64,000 nucleotides of DNA from Vitis vinifera. Taxonomy: Eukaryota > Streptophyta > Magnoliopsida > Vitales > Vitaceae. Each line of letters begins with the position of its first letter. The stretch's first letter is position 1. The position numbers and the translations under genes are program-made. Below are positions 51,001 to 57,371 of this stretch, one piece after another. The DNA is taken from contig NC_081821.1 of assembly GCF_030704535.1 (NCBI RefSeq), positions 5,223,001-5,287,000 on the forward strand, written 5' to 3'. The notes below the pieces were generated by a model. The model was not told the origin of the DNA. It saw only the letters and a program-made list of their open reading frames with translations, and searched no databases.

Positions 51001-54000
51001 TAGATTCCTGAGAAAACCAATACCTGTTTCAATGGCACAAAATTGATATCTGAGGGGGGCAAAGCCTGCAAGTAAGAAGATACATGTAAGTAATAATGCA
51101 AAAGGTGTGGCATGCCTCTATATAGACCATAAGTATGACTCACACAAAGCAATGGTATCAGAATCATTTCAATGAAAATATAAGACCTTAACTAAATAAA
51201 ATATGTTAGCGAATATGCCCATCAAATTATCATAAAACAGTCAAATACTACACACAAATGACAATTATAAGATCACAGGATAAGCTGCAAAAGGAACAAG
51301 AATTTGCACTCTTCCAGAACAACCAGTTCATTACTAGAAATCAACAAATCTGGCCAACAGATTGAACCTGTCTGGAATCAACCATCTACTATCTGGCTAT
51401 TACAGAGACGAGCTGCAAAAAAACATCTCAACATACATATAAAAAAAAAAGTAGATAGACAGTTAATCAGCAAGCTCAATTCACAAGAAATACATACCCT
51501 TGACATGTCAGCTTACATTTTAAAGTTATACAGATATCACTGAAAATGTGAAATAGATACTAAACAAAAAGATGTCAACTTCCAAATTCATTAAATAACC
51601 AAAATCAAATGCTAAACATCCTCACCAACTTCAAAATTCCCTAATCTTTCCCAAATATACTATTCATTCTTTACCCCAACTTATTTTTCAGTTTAGTGTA
51701 TTAGGCTATTATTAGACCACTAATACCTAACTAATGTATTTATATTCTCTGTTTTTATTACCCTAGAAACAAGAGGGAGGGAGTTGTTTTTTGTTTTTCT
51801 CTTCCTTTTCATTTGCCTTTTGACACTTTTGCATATACTGTGTATGCTTTAGTGCACCTGTTTGCCAGGCATTATTAATATATTTGTTGTTTACCTACCA
51901 GGGAAAGCAAGAATAGCTTCATGCGTAAAAATGTCTACAGGAGTCAGAAACCTAAAACCCCGCAAATCAGGGGATGCATATAAGGAGTTTTGCTTTATCA
52001 AACAAAAGGAAGAGGGTTTCCAAATAAGAAAACATGGTATAAGAATAAAAATAAAATAAAATAAAAACAGAAAATAATAAGTAATAAAACAATAAATAAA
52101 AAATAAAATAAAAAAGAAGAAGAAAAGGTTATATCTATAACAACTAAAGATTAAATTCACATTATTTTCATCTCAATCGAATCCCAAATCTTCTAAAGGA
52201 CACCCAAAAAGACATGACCACCATGTTTAAAGAGCATAACAACAAGAATTAGAATTACGGTAACCTACCTCATATGTAAAAGGACCTTGAATTGTATCCA
52301 AGTCATGAGTTCCAATTGCAACCAAGGTTCTTCGCCTAAAATAACAAGCAGAAATAACTAATTAGAATCTTCCTAACACTGCATGAAAACTTAAGAAATT
52401 TAAGATAACCTTCTAAGTAAATTCAAGAAAACTTTCCAAGTTACAACACAAGTGGTAAAGCACAAGCTAACACAAGCATGTAGCCAAGAAAAGGCGATCA
52501 AAACCTATAACATCACAATGTTATCATGTTGGGGAAAAATGAAAAAAGAAAGAGAAACTTTAATACAAACAAACTTGGGAAGAATAGAGATGTTCAAGAA
52601 TCAAAATAATTCCACATTCTAAAACAGCTCCCCATGCAGGTTCATTTCTTTGATTGCATATGAAACTCAAATCAAGCAGATGGCAGTAGAGTTATTTGCA
52701 TCAACCATCCAGAGCCCACCAAAGTAGCCCAATTGGTCAAGGCGAATGTTGGGAGGTGTGGTCCCAATAAGAGGCACATGGTCTCAAGTCCTGGTCTCAA
52801 GTTCGAATCCTGCTACTAATGATACCCTGATTTATCCGATGTTGGTCATTGCAGGCACAGTCAGCACCTCGTGGTCTGGGTCATCATGGAGAACCCTAAG
52901 GGCTTCGCTATGGAAGGTTCCTCGGTTATAAAAATAAAATAAAATAAAATCAACCATCCAGAATGGATCCCACAACTTCATGTGTCAGTTCAATGCCAAG
53001 TGGCCTAGACTAGCTTTCTCCCAAGGCAAACTTGAATTCTAATCCAAGGCATATGTTGATTTAAATGGCCTTTCTTAAGGAAATAAAAAATAAAAAATAA
53101 AGAGAAGAGAGGATTTAAAAGTAGGAGCATAGAAGGAACACCCACAAAAGCACACATATGAACATCATAGCAAGCTATCTGGGAATTAGTTTACTTGTTT
53201 TCTTCTCTATAAGTCCATCACCAATGCTTTCTTAGGCACTTCGTTGATCCTACTGTTTCTACATTGAAAATATGTTTGCTACTTCATGAGAAGACTATGC
53301 TTCATTGGTTACCTTCTCTAATGGGTTAAGTTAGACTTTGAAATATGTTCTTCAGGAAATCCTAAATTATTAGGCATAGGAGGCAATGTGAGAGATCAAC
53401 GCTTTATGATGTTGAGCGCCCACTCTAAACTGTTGGAGGATGTTGATGGAGATTCTATTATTGTTGGAGGGCTTGCTAAAGGCCAATGCTAGTCTTTCCA
53501 AGAGCCAAATTTTTTTATTGTTTTTTCTTGGGTATCTAACAGGAAACAAGTTCATGCTTGATAGTTGGCTTCTCAAAATTTCAAACATCACAAATATGGT
53601 TGGATGCTCTTTTAATTAGGTTTCTTGCTAAACTAACCAAAGTTGACGACCAGTTAGACAACAGCAGAGAAGTAATGAGGCCAGTTTCTTTTGTTGGAGA
53701 CTTTTACCTCCTTGAATGTATAAAGGGATTTTAACCTGTGTAGAATCTTCTTAATGCCTTCAGTCCCCATTTATTGTTCAGTTTTTGCATGGCAGTATGC
53801 TTGCTGGTTTTTTATTTCTTTTGCAAGGTTGTTCATCTTTCCTTGAATTTACCATTTTAGTGCAATGAATTTTTGAGTGCCAAATTTTTACTTAGCATGA
53901 AAGAAATCCTGTCATTTGCATGATTTTGACGCATTCTATCAGTTTCAACACACCATTTTAGGTCAATTTTCCTACCTTTTTTGGAGAAGAAGAAGAAGAA

Positions 54001-55654
54001 AAAGAAAAAGAAAATAAAAGAAGGAAACAACTTTCAATCAGTCTCAATTGCTAACAATAAATACCAAAAAAAAAAAACACCTATGTCACATTCGTGTATA
54101 CCAGTGAAATATATATAAGAACTCTTAGCATAAAAGTCTCCCCCGGTTCTATTAATTTGTGTTTACTCCCAAATGTGGGAGAAGCCCAAGTTAGATATTG
54201 AAAAAAAGGAATACTGCAACCTATAAACTGCAGATGAAATCACAGCCTGATATTTTACCGGCAGATGTTCTGATGAAGCCTATCTTGAAGATCAATAAAG
54301 CTGTTGTATCTTGATTCATCAAAAGTTATACCTCGTAAAACAGCACATACAACAAATGGCCGAATTAAAGAGGTCTGCAAAAAAAATGGAAAAAAAAACA
54401 CACATTATAGCCCATTTAATGCCATTTGTAAACAAACCATTCCATCCCACCCCCCCTTTTTCTCCTCCCCTGAACATCCAAACCCAGAAAACCAAGAAAA
54501 GAAGTGGTACTTCTTCATCCCTAAGACAAGTACCTCTGGTTTTACATGCATTTTAAGCATTGATTCCTTACTAACATCAGCCAATGTATAAGTAGGTATC
54601 TGATCAGCCTTTTTAAAAATCCGCAGAGCTTGAACAAGCCCTTCAAGGCACAGCAAGTCATATCTGTACATAAACAAATGAGTATTACAGCCTTTGCATT
54701 AAGGAAAAATATTCTAAAATTTACAAACCAACTTGCAAACAATAAAAGATTCATTTCAGTAAGGGCTCCATAACTTTCATTATCAGCTATGTTTTACAAA
54801 ATTTGCCAGGAAAGAACATGCATCTTCAAAGTTTTAAACCTCAGAATTTTTAATATTTGGAAATTAAGAAAGCAAAAGGACCTCGTACATTACTTGGATA
54901 TGTCAAAATATTTTTTTGATCTTTCTTGGATACAATTGGTTGAAGATACCCAAGATACCCAAAAAAAGAAGTTTCTGAATCTTGTGTGGGTCACACAAGA
55001 TTCAGAAACTTCTTTTTTTGGGTATCTTTCAACCAATTGGAGCCAAAATTTTCAAATTAATCCAATAAAAATAAAAATAAAAATAAAAACAACCCTAAGA
55101 ATTTATTTAATTATACCTATTTGCTGGCACTTCGATTTTATAGATAACTTCTTCGTTGGCAGATGCTTCTTCTTCCAAATGCTTTTCTTTCCTCATAATT
55201 TCCTTTTCAGTAGTCTGACACAATCAAATTTACACCATTTTAACAAGTCAGGATAATTTTAAAAAACGAATTTCAAATAAATAAAAAAATGCTTAGACAG
55301 TGCATAAACCAATCAATTCTTACAACATCGTCCAGCTCAATTCCAAATTCGAAGCATAGCTCCTCAAATTCCTCTTGTTCTGAAATGCAATGAAACAAAA
55401 ACGTGAACTTCTCTCTTTCCTACCACCATTTTGGCTCAAAAGTAAACCATTCCCAAAAAATAAAACGATCTCTCTTCGCACGTGAAATCGCTTCACTTTC
55501 TCAGGAAAAAGTAATAATCAATCGAGTGAAACTGCAGGAAGGAAGAGCGATGTGCATGAGTGCGAATAGTGCAATAGAAGACGGTCGAGGATTTACCGTA
55601 GGTTCGTCCCAGGGCTTCGAACAGATGATCCCTCCCAACGCTAACAGTAGGCAT
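18009..55654 (-). CDS. FARSB: Phenylalanyl-tRNA synthetase beta subunit, cytosolic, 19 exons
   Basis: Exons: 55654-55597, 55379-55324, 55214-55117, 54663-54534, 54374-54259, 52335-52269, 51065-51024, 48013-47972, 47764-47688, 47585-47459, 47365-47198, 39507-39379, 39265-39164, 33039-32905, 28615-28541, 27367-27260, 18891-18796, 18617-18534, 18077-18009. They sum to 1779 bp, giving 592 aa, with GT-AG junctions and consistent phases throughout. It starts [19 protein letters not shown] and ends [10 protein letters not shown]. Landmarks are [31 protein letters not shown], the B3/B4 region (about 113-275), [20 protein letters not shown], the B5 domain (about 300-375) with [15 protein letters not shown] sequence, and the catalytic-fold homologue (about 380-590, NPRSADFE). 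The beta subunit pairs with alpha as (alpha-beta)2 and contributes tRNA binding and editing in charging tRNA-Phe. No targeting peptide is seen. Introns 5, 6, 7, 11, 13, 14, 15 and 16 are swollen by transposable elements. Confidence 0.95.
18710..18741 (-). other. G-quadruplex-capable tract in PheRS beta intron 17
   Basis: The plus strand shows four or more C-runs (CCC, CCCCCCC, CCC, CCCCCCC, CCC) separated by 1-3 bases. The pre-mRNA is therefore G-rich there, starting about 55 nt after the 5' splice site of exon 17. Confidence 0.6.
19511..19623. mobile_element. Small MITE-like inverted-repeat element
   Basis: The left end ATTTGGATCTTAGAAA and the right end TTTCCCAAGACTCAAAT are imperfect inverted repeats around a 113-bp interval. 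The G-A-rich left half mirrors the C-T-rich right half. It lies in PheRS beta intron 16. No clear target duplication. Confidence 0.35.
20418..22758 (+). pseudogene. LINE-A ORF1 (DUF4283-type nucleic-acid-binding protein), broken
   Basis: Begins MEERERPSD at 20418. It is co-linear with LINE-B ORF1 ([76 protein letters not shown]). An in-frame TGA at 20790-20792 sits where the relative has Arg, and a frameshift lies between about 20890 and 20940. The frame then stays open to the TGA at 22756-22758. A DUF4283-like region is followed by a long variable linker, with no CCHC knuckle visible. The linker carries a 27-bp tandem repeat (GADEEVEGV, 21613-21690). The last codon overlaps the ORF2 start as ATGA. 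Confidence 0.85.
21613..21690 (+). repeat. 27-bp in-frame minisatellite in LINE-A ORF1
   Basis: Nearly three head-to-tail copies of a 27-bp unit coding GADEEVEGV (the last copy GADGEVEGE) start at 21613, 21640 and 21667. LINE-B ORF1 lacks the array. The expansion keeps frame. Confidence 0.8.
22755..26402 (+). pseudogene. LINE-A ORF2 (endonuclease and reverse transcriptase), with two nonsense codons
   Basis: Starts [18 protein letters not shown]-type endonuclease motifs are [19 protein letters not shown] and [10 protein letters not shown] motifs are [37 protein letters not shown] and [13 protein letters not shown]-terminal zf-RVT region has [21 protein letters not shown] at 23256-23258 replaces the Gln seen in LINE-B (FAQV). 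TAG at 26331-26333 replaces a Trp near the end (NLWSW). The natural stop is TGA at 26400-26402. Apart from the stops the frame is intact for about 1,215 codons. Confidence 0.92.
27616..27937 (-). mobile_element. 5'-truncated LINE insertion, about 320 bp
   Basis: A poly(T) tract (minus-strand A tail) follows GATGCAAGCACGGATAAT (27598-27615). The same word with one mismatch, GATGCAAGCATGGATAAT, recurs at 27938-27955 and gives the target duplication. The body resembles LINE 3' ends. It is inserted in PheRS beta intron 15 in the host's sense direction. Confidence 0.8.
28640..28930. repeat. Unclassified repeat with internal direct duplication
   Basis: Two related halves, GTGTTAGAACTTT...TTTATTACCTAACAAC and GCGTTAGAGCTTT...GTCTATTCCCTAACAG, lie about 200 bp apart around a B-box-like GGGTTTGAACCTTACC. 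It looks like a dispersed, possibly SINE- or LTR-derived, repeat. The ends are not defined. Confidence 0.35.
29185..29209 (+). repeat. (AC)n microsatellite
   Basis: Twelve AC units in PheRS beta intron 14, followed by an A-rich tract. Confidence 0.9.
29257..29585. mobile_element. MITE-like TIR element, 329 bp
   Basis: The left end AGGCTAGGCTTGGTTCCCAG is mirrored by the right end CTGGGAACCAAACATAACCT (about 17 of 20 positions pair). Further inward, GGAAAG-rich and CTTTCC-rich halves continue the inverted symmetry. There is no open frame of note and no convincing target duplication. Confidence 0.55.
29689..31196. mobile_element. Unclassified 1.5-kb insertion with promoter-like sequence
   Basis: Flanked by exact 8-bp direct repeats ACAACTGT (29681-29688 and 31197-31204), with short inverted ends TAGCA and TGCTA, which suggests a hAT-type insertion. 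The alternative is an LTR with TGTTAGCA...TGCTAACA ends, but then the 5-bp flanks do not match. The interior is unusually GC-rich for the region and full of degenerate CATGG/CATGC words. It carries an 85-bp tandem duplication (from 30851 and 30936) and a strong TATAAAAGG at 31096. Several open frames here lack codon character and are not genes. It lies in PheRS beta intron 14. Confidence 0.55.
31096..31104 (+). promoter_or_regulatory. TATA box inside the 1.5-kb insertion
   Basis: CTCTATAAAAGGGGGGTC is a canonical TATA context like that of plant LTR promoters. A possible poly(A) signal (AATAAAATAC) lies near 31230, just outside the repeat-defined boundary. It is antisense to the host gene. Confidence 0.45.
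31205..32904. other. PheRS beta intron 14, remaining part
   Basis: AT-rich with two related blocks near 31790-31860 and 32050-32160 (GACCAGT-TCA-TCAATATTTAAAA-TAAAATAAAAATAAAAA), an imperfect local duplication. No element with ends was recognised. Confidence 0.4.
33840..35600 (+). pseudogene. Ty3/gypsy gag-pol relic
   Basis: From about 35010 broken frames read [59 protein letters not shown], then FLFLDQ and [16 protein letters not shown]. This is the order seen in gypsy RT (linker, PHYRM, KGFI, FPIPR, DEWKTAFKT). A gag-like [16 protein letters not shown] lies near 34345. There are many stops and deletions, and no LTRs were found. It sits in PheRS beta intron 13 in antisense orientation. Confidence 0.7.
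34573..34840 (+). repeat. 134-bp tandem duplication
   Basis: Two copies (34573-34706 and 34707-34840) share ATGACCTTGGC, GATCTAAAGAATTTCAACC, GTATAAAACCTATGAATTTA and AACAAAGTGCAAG with few mismatches. It lies within the gypsy relic. Confidence 0.8.
35640..35880 (-). pseudogene. LINE zf-RVT fragment
   Basis: On the minus strand the sequence reads [19 protein letters not shown], closely like the [20 protein letters not shown] of the LINE copy at 62.4-62.9 kb. A stop interrupts it. This is an old relic just upstream of a younger LINE insertion. Confidence 0.5.
35894..37167 (+). mobile_element. 5'-truncated LINE, about 1.27 kb
   Basis: Flanked by a 13-bp target duplication TCAACATAAGGTG (35881-35893 and 37168-37180), with an A tail at 37148-37165. 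Only the C-terminal part of ORF2 remains: [56 protein letters not shown] and zf-[21 protein letters not shown]. It is broken by a frameshift near 36180-36280, TAG at 36546 and later stops. It sits in PheRS beta intron 13, antisense. Confidence 0.88.
37181..38720 (-). pseudogene. Older LINE relics (RT region and 3' ends)
   Basis: On the minus strand from 38413, [20 protein letters not shown], then [20 protein letters not shown], then a decayed FADD box ([14 protein letters not shown]) and later [20 protein letters not shown] are recognisable L1 ORF2 pieces with many stops. Positions 38460-38720 look like another LINE 3' end. It is interrupted by the tiny insertion at 38101-38125. Confidence 0.65.
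38101..38125 (+). mobile_element. Ultra-short LINE-tail insertion, 25 bp
   Basis: TCAACATGACCACA (38087-38100) recurs with one mismatch as TCAACATGTCCACA (38126-38139). Between them are only TACCCATC, about 15 A's and GC. The CCCATC-An motif is the same 3' terminus as in the 40.1-kb LINE insertion. Confidence 0.65.
38793..39051 (+). mobile_element. Solo LTR, 259 bp (copia-like)
   Basis: Starts TGTTGAGC, ends CGTGTCA, and is flanked by perfect 5-bp duplications GTAGG (38788-38792 and 39052-39056). It contains a TATA-like CCTATATAAACTG and a direct repeat of TTTCCTATTTCTRTAAATAG. There is no internal domain, so it is probably the product of LTR-LTR recombination. It lies in PheRS beta intron 13, near exon 13. 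Confidence 0.85.
40100..40182 (+). mobile_element. Severely truncated LINE insertion, about 83 bp
   Basis: An exact 18-bp duplication AGGTTCATAACAAAGGAA (40082-40099 and 40183-40200) brackets a 3'-UTR fragment ending TTAATATATTCTCTTGTGTG, then TTTACCCATC and A's, like the end of LINE-A. It lies in PheRS beta intron 11. Confidence 0.9.
41094..44741 (-). pseudogene. LINE-B ORF2 (endonuclease and reverse transcriptase), one nonsense codon
   Basis: Starts [20 protein letters not shown]. Motifs are [83 protein letters not shown] and zf-[24 protein letters not shown] at 44276-44274 replaces the Gln of LINE-A (SRQG) within the endonuclease. The rest (44273-41094) is one open frame in the same phase, ending WIAVP. 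The coding sequence is therefore one transition from intact, but as found it cannot give a full ORF2 protein. Confidence 0.92.
44738..47041 (-). CDS. LINE-B ORF1 (DUF4283-type nucleic-acid-binding protein), no visible ATG
   Basis: An open frame of 767 codons contains [75 protein letters not shown] and [10 protein letters not shown], then a long variable linker and a charged C-terminal helix ([17 protein letters not shown]) also found in LINE-A. The first codon of the frame is GTG (47041-47039). An in-frame TGA lies 27 nt upstream (47068-47066), and the first in-frame Met is about residue 113. The LINE-A start ATG is not conserved here. The stop overlaps the ORF2 start as ATGA. RNA binding is inferred from the family. 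Confidence 0.8.
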   Translation of the reverse strand: MREGESDGRERGERRVPDGHEGDEEGEGFVGVRSRAKKGGFGVESKWFDVEVREQKGKEQVLIVERKGGISSWVRLGPNSIGSFIDGLEACIGNAGTGIWEKQWKDSGRSFLMVRSQNKGGLFIRLGVTDMGNKRFSIFIPKGNGSKNGWVLMAGLLRRLGCYDRETRLQAKGVTPLRSSMGKPYAEAVVYSEEKAIAVARVELGKRDLSRSMGKMAHCLVGSWDTSFEVGEDLRDWGTKLAKLWCLKGNLGIAKMERGKALLEFGILAEAEKALKIGGFSCLGSPLNLQKWRPECGCLQEGNKRSEAWVRVLGLPVSMWERDTLKRIGDACGGFIDVDHQTEMLEDLQWARILVKIKQERLPNEMEIRTEDHRYVLSLWWELRPTVRKVREEKGKGILVSDGEDGGEGYARVGGRVRGLVGGSSLEVRLQTDDGTRGQSSGMGLTAGTDSDLVSDGPHELCGLAKQWAVGPHEVSDSALPCDSGLIHIGLPSDAGRAAKKKSIGGDGLGSQGRGSPQVCNKDEAHVRGARFSNGVGQSSEGGLEQPWSCLTVKNGLWRPSNEEQRVVKNSMTDDALMEEALRYGTAPNYYGPLVCVPPSPPSYSYFSGRTPLGECYDRSGVGLDASQRVILDRRMGERTFAAMKPMDRWEMGEDNNSALGACGQDLCLVGETVPEIRDWREASWEESELARFSQFLGFPTAGLEKEILDFMVKIRERREKVHRKSLLENSKFERELKRLECTINYDGGRKQKGIVQGRGGQSPDDL
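48380..48555 (+). repeat. 88-bp tandem duplication
   Basis: Two copies (48380-48467 and 48468-48555) share AATATTCCACATTTCTACCT and TTTAAATAATCATGCATATA with about two mismatches, so the duplication is recent. PheRS beta intron 7. Confidence 0.9.
49102..49187 (+). repeat. 43-bp tandem duplication
   Basis: Two copies of AAAGTTAAAATTNCACAATT followed by TTTTTATCCATGAGATTTCA, starting at 49102 and 49145. They lie at the edge of the LINE relic. Confidence 0.85.
49139..50510 (-). pseudogene. LINE ORF2 relic, possibly two nested copies
   Basis: On the minus strand from 50460, [20 protein letters not shown] and [15 protein letters not shown] (RT), then from about 49990 [20 protein letters not shown] and [20 protein letters not shown], then [13 protein letters not shown] near 49340. 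A second poly(T) with a LINE-like 3' end near 50007-50040 suggests another LINE end within it. Many stops. PheRS beta intron 7, sense to the host. Confidence 0.65.
51760..51900 (+). mobile_element. LINE 3'-UTR fragment
   Basis: CTGTGTATGCTTTAGTGCAC, then ATTAATATATTTGTTGTTTA and CCTACC, resembles the common 3' terminus of the LINEs in this window but has no A tail. It may be an old truncated insertion. Confidence 0.4.
52714..52948 (+). mobile_element. tRNA-derived SINE, 235 bp
   Basis: Flanked by an exact 14-bp duplication ATCAACCATCCAGA (52700-52713 and 52949-52962). It has an A-box TAGCCCAATTGGT (52725-52737), a B-box GTTCGAATCC (52801-52810), a tRNA-unrelated body, and an (AAAAT)n tail. 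It has no tRNA acceptor pairing, so it is not a tRNA gene. It lies in PheRS beta intron 5, antisense. Confidence 0.9.
54933..55039. repeat. Near-perfect 107-bp hairpin in PheRS beta intron 3
   Basis: CAATTGGTTG...GATACCCAAAAAAAGAAG, then TTTCTGAATCTTGTGTG, form the left arm. After a 3-nt loop (GGT, 54989-54991) the exact complement follows out to CAACCAATTG. The only difference is a 9-bp duplicated AAGATACCC and one base in the left arm. Paired length is about 48 bp. It would fold in the intron RNA on either strand. Confidence 0.9.
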
Positions 55655-55720
55655 GGTAGGTGTGGGGCAGAGGTCTGCAAAACCCTAGATTTTGTTTGGA
55701 TGAAGACACTGTCTGATATG

Positions 55721-55728
55721 TAGGGTTT
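55721..55728 (-). promoter_or_regulatory. Telo-box in the PheRS beta leader/promoter
   Basis: AAACCCTA on the minus strand, 67 bp upstream of the ATG. Telo-boxes are known in plant genes for translation components and act with other elements in dividing cells. Confidence 0.5.
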
Positions 55729-55739
55729 GTCTAATGCCC

Positions 55740-57170
55740 GAACCACGCCGAATTTGTTCTCCTATGCAAACTGTAAATATATTCCTTCAGAATCCTTTTA
55801 ACGTTCTTTTCCAATTTTTGGAGGCCTCCCAATTTTGGTATTAAAAATAATAAATTTTTAATTTATCATTAACATTTTTTCTGTTTTCTAATTTTATATT
55901 TCATTTTTAGGCTGTATTTCGTCCCTAAATAGAACGAAACATTTGCAATTTTTTTTTAATATTGTTTTAATTGTATTTTATATTAATTAAAAAACATAAA
56001 TATAATTAAAATAAATTTTAAAATTATATATTTCTAATCTATTCAATTTTTAAATATAATTATTAATATAAGTAAAATAAATTTAAAATAATATAAAAAA
56101 ATTATTTGTTTTATTTATTTTTTCAAATTTAAAAAAAATAAAACATAATTTATTAAGCTACGAAGAGTGGCTTAAAAAAATAAAATAGAAGCAAACAAAA
56201 GATAAAACAAATACACTTGTAGATAATTAATTTTAATAGTATAAAATTTACAAATTATCGATATTATAATTTAAATATAGGTATTTTTCTATTAATAGGA
56301 GTGTTTTCGTAAAAATTAATATTTATTATTTAATGACTTAAATTAATTTTAAGTTAAATTGTTCTTAAAATTATTGATTTAAAATTCATTAATTTTTTTT
56401 TACTTTAAAATATTAAAATTATTTGATAAAATTAATTTATAATTTATTTTAAGTTATACATACTTACTTTCATTTATTGTAATTAAATTTTATCATTATT
56501 AATTTTAACTATTTTTATTTTTATTGATTTTAAGCAATAAATTTGATTATTAAACACTCATATTTAAATTATTGTAAATATATAAGATAACATTAAAATT
56601 TTTATTATAAAAAATGAATCATATTTATTAGATGTCGTAAATAAGATAAAAATATTTGAGATTGAAAACAAGTTAATTATTTAACTTAAAGTAATTTTCA
56701 ACTTTAAGTTGTGATTTTATATAATATGTTTAACCTATTTAATAACTTAAATTAAATTATTAAGTTATTAAATTGATTTATCAAATTATCTTTTAAATTC
56801 ATTATTTTAAATATAAAATTTAAGATTATATTTGATTTTTAAAAAATTAGATAAAATATAAGGAGAACAAAAATTAATAAAAAATGAAGAGAAGTATAAA
56901 TCAATTTTAAATTTATTTTAAATACATTATCTTTAATATTTATCATTGTTCATGTGGAGTTGAATAATAATATGAAAAAATAAAAAATATAAATTCTGAC
57001 CAATTGGAAAGGTTTCAAAATGCCACTAGCGCTTGAATGTTTCATATTTATAATTATTTTTGTATTTATCAAGTTCCTAAAAATTATTTGAAAGAAAAAA
57101 AAGATATTTATCACAAATTTAAAATTTTTAAATTTATTTTAAAACTTTGATATGGACCGAAACAATGGAC
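55740..57170. other. AT-rich divergent spacer between PheRS beta and NHP2
   Basis: About 1.4 kb of very AT-rich sequence with no long open frame or clear element ends. It may hold an eroded TE. Promoters for both genes lie at its edges. Confidence 0.5.
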
Positions 57171-57251
57171 CCCCAATGGGTTGACGCCCACCCAACTTGC
57201 TGTGGCACGTATGTAGCAGGCACGTGAGAAGCAGTTCTTCAAAAACCCTGC

Positions 57252-57295
57252 TATAAGTATAGGCGAAACCCTAATTTTTCCGCCATAAACCCTAA
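57252..57295 (+). promoter_or_regulatory. NHP2 core promoter: TATA and two telo-boxes
   Basis: TATAAGTA at 57252-57259 is followed by two AAACCCTAA telo-boxes (57266-57274 and 57287-57295) close to the expected transcription start, the usual arrangement in plant ribosome-biogenesis genes. Confidence 0.7.
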
Positions 57296-57326
57296 ACCTT
57301 TGTCTGGTATTTGCTGAAACTCTCGG

Positions 57327-57350
57327 GAGTGAGTGAGTGAGTGAGTGAGT
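57327..57350 (+). repeat. (GAGT)6 microsatellite in the NHP2 5' leader
   Basis: Six perfect GAGT units, 22 bp before the ATG. They lie in the probable 5' UTR. Confidence 0.9.
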
Positions 57351-57371
57351 TCTTGAGAGGGACAGAGAGAG

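Noticed and set aside
52725..52810. Possible tRNA gene
   Set aside because: A and B boxes are present, but there is no acceptor stem or cloverleaf, and the target duplications with a tail show a SINE.
53370..53591. Minus-strand 73-codon frame in intron 5
   Set aside because: No recognisable family and no splice context. Probably chance or an eroded repeat.
55403..55723. Plus-strand 106-codon frame
   Set aside because: Antisense over PheRS beta exon 1 and its leader.
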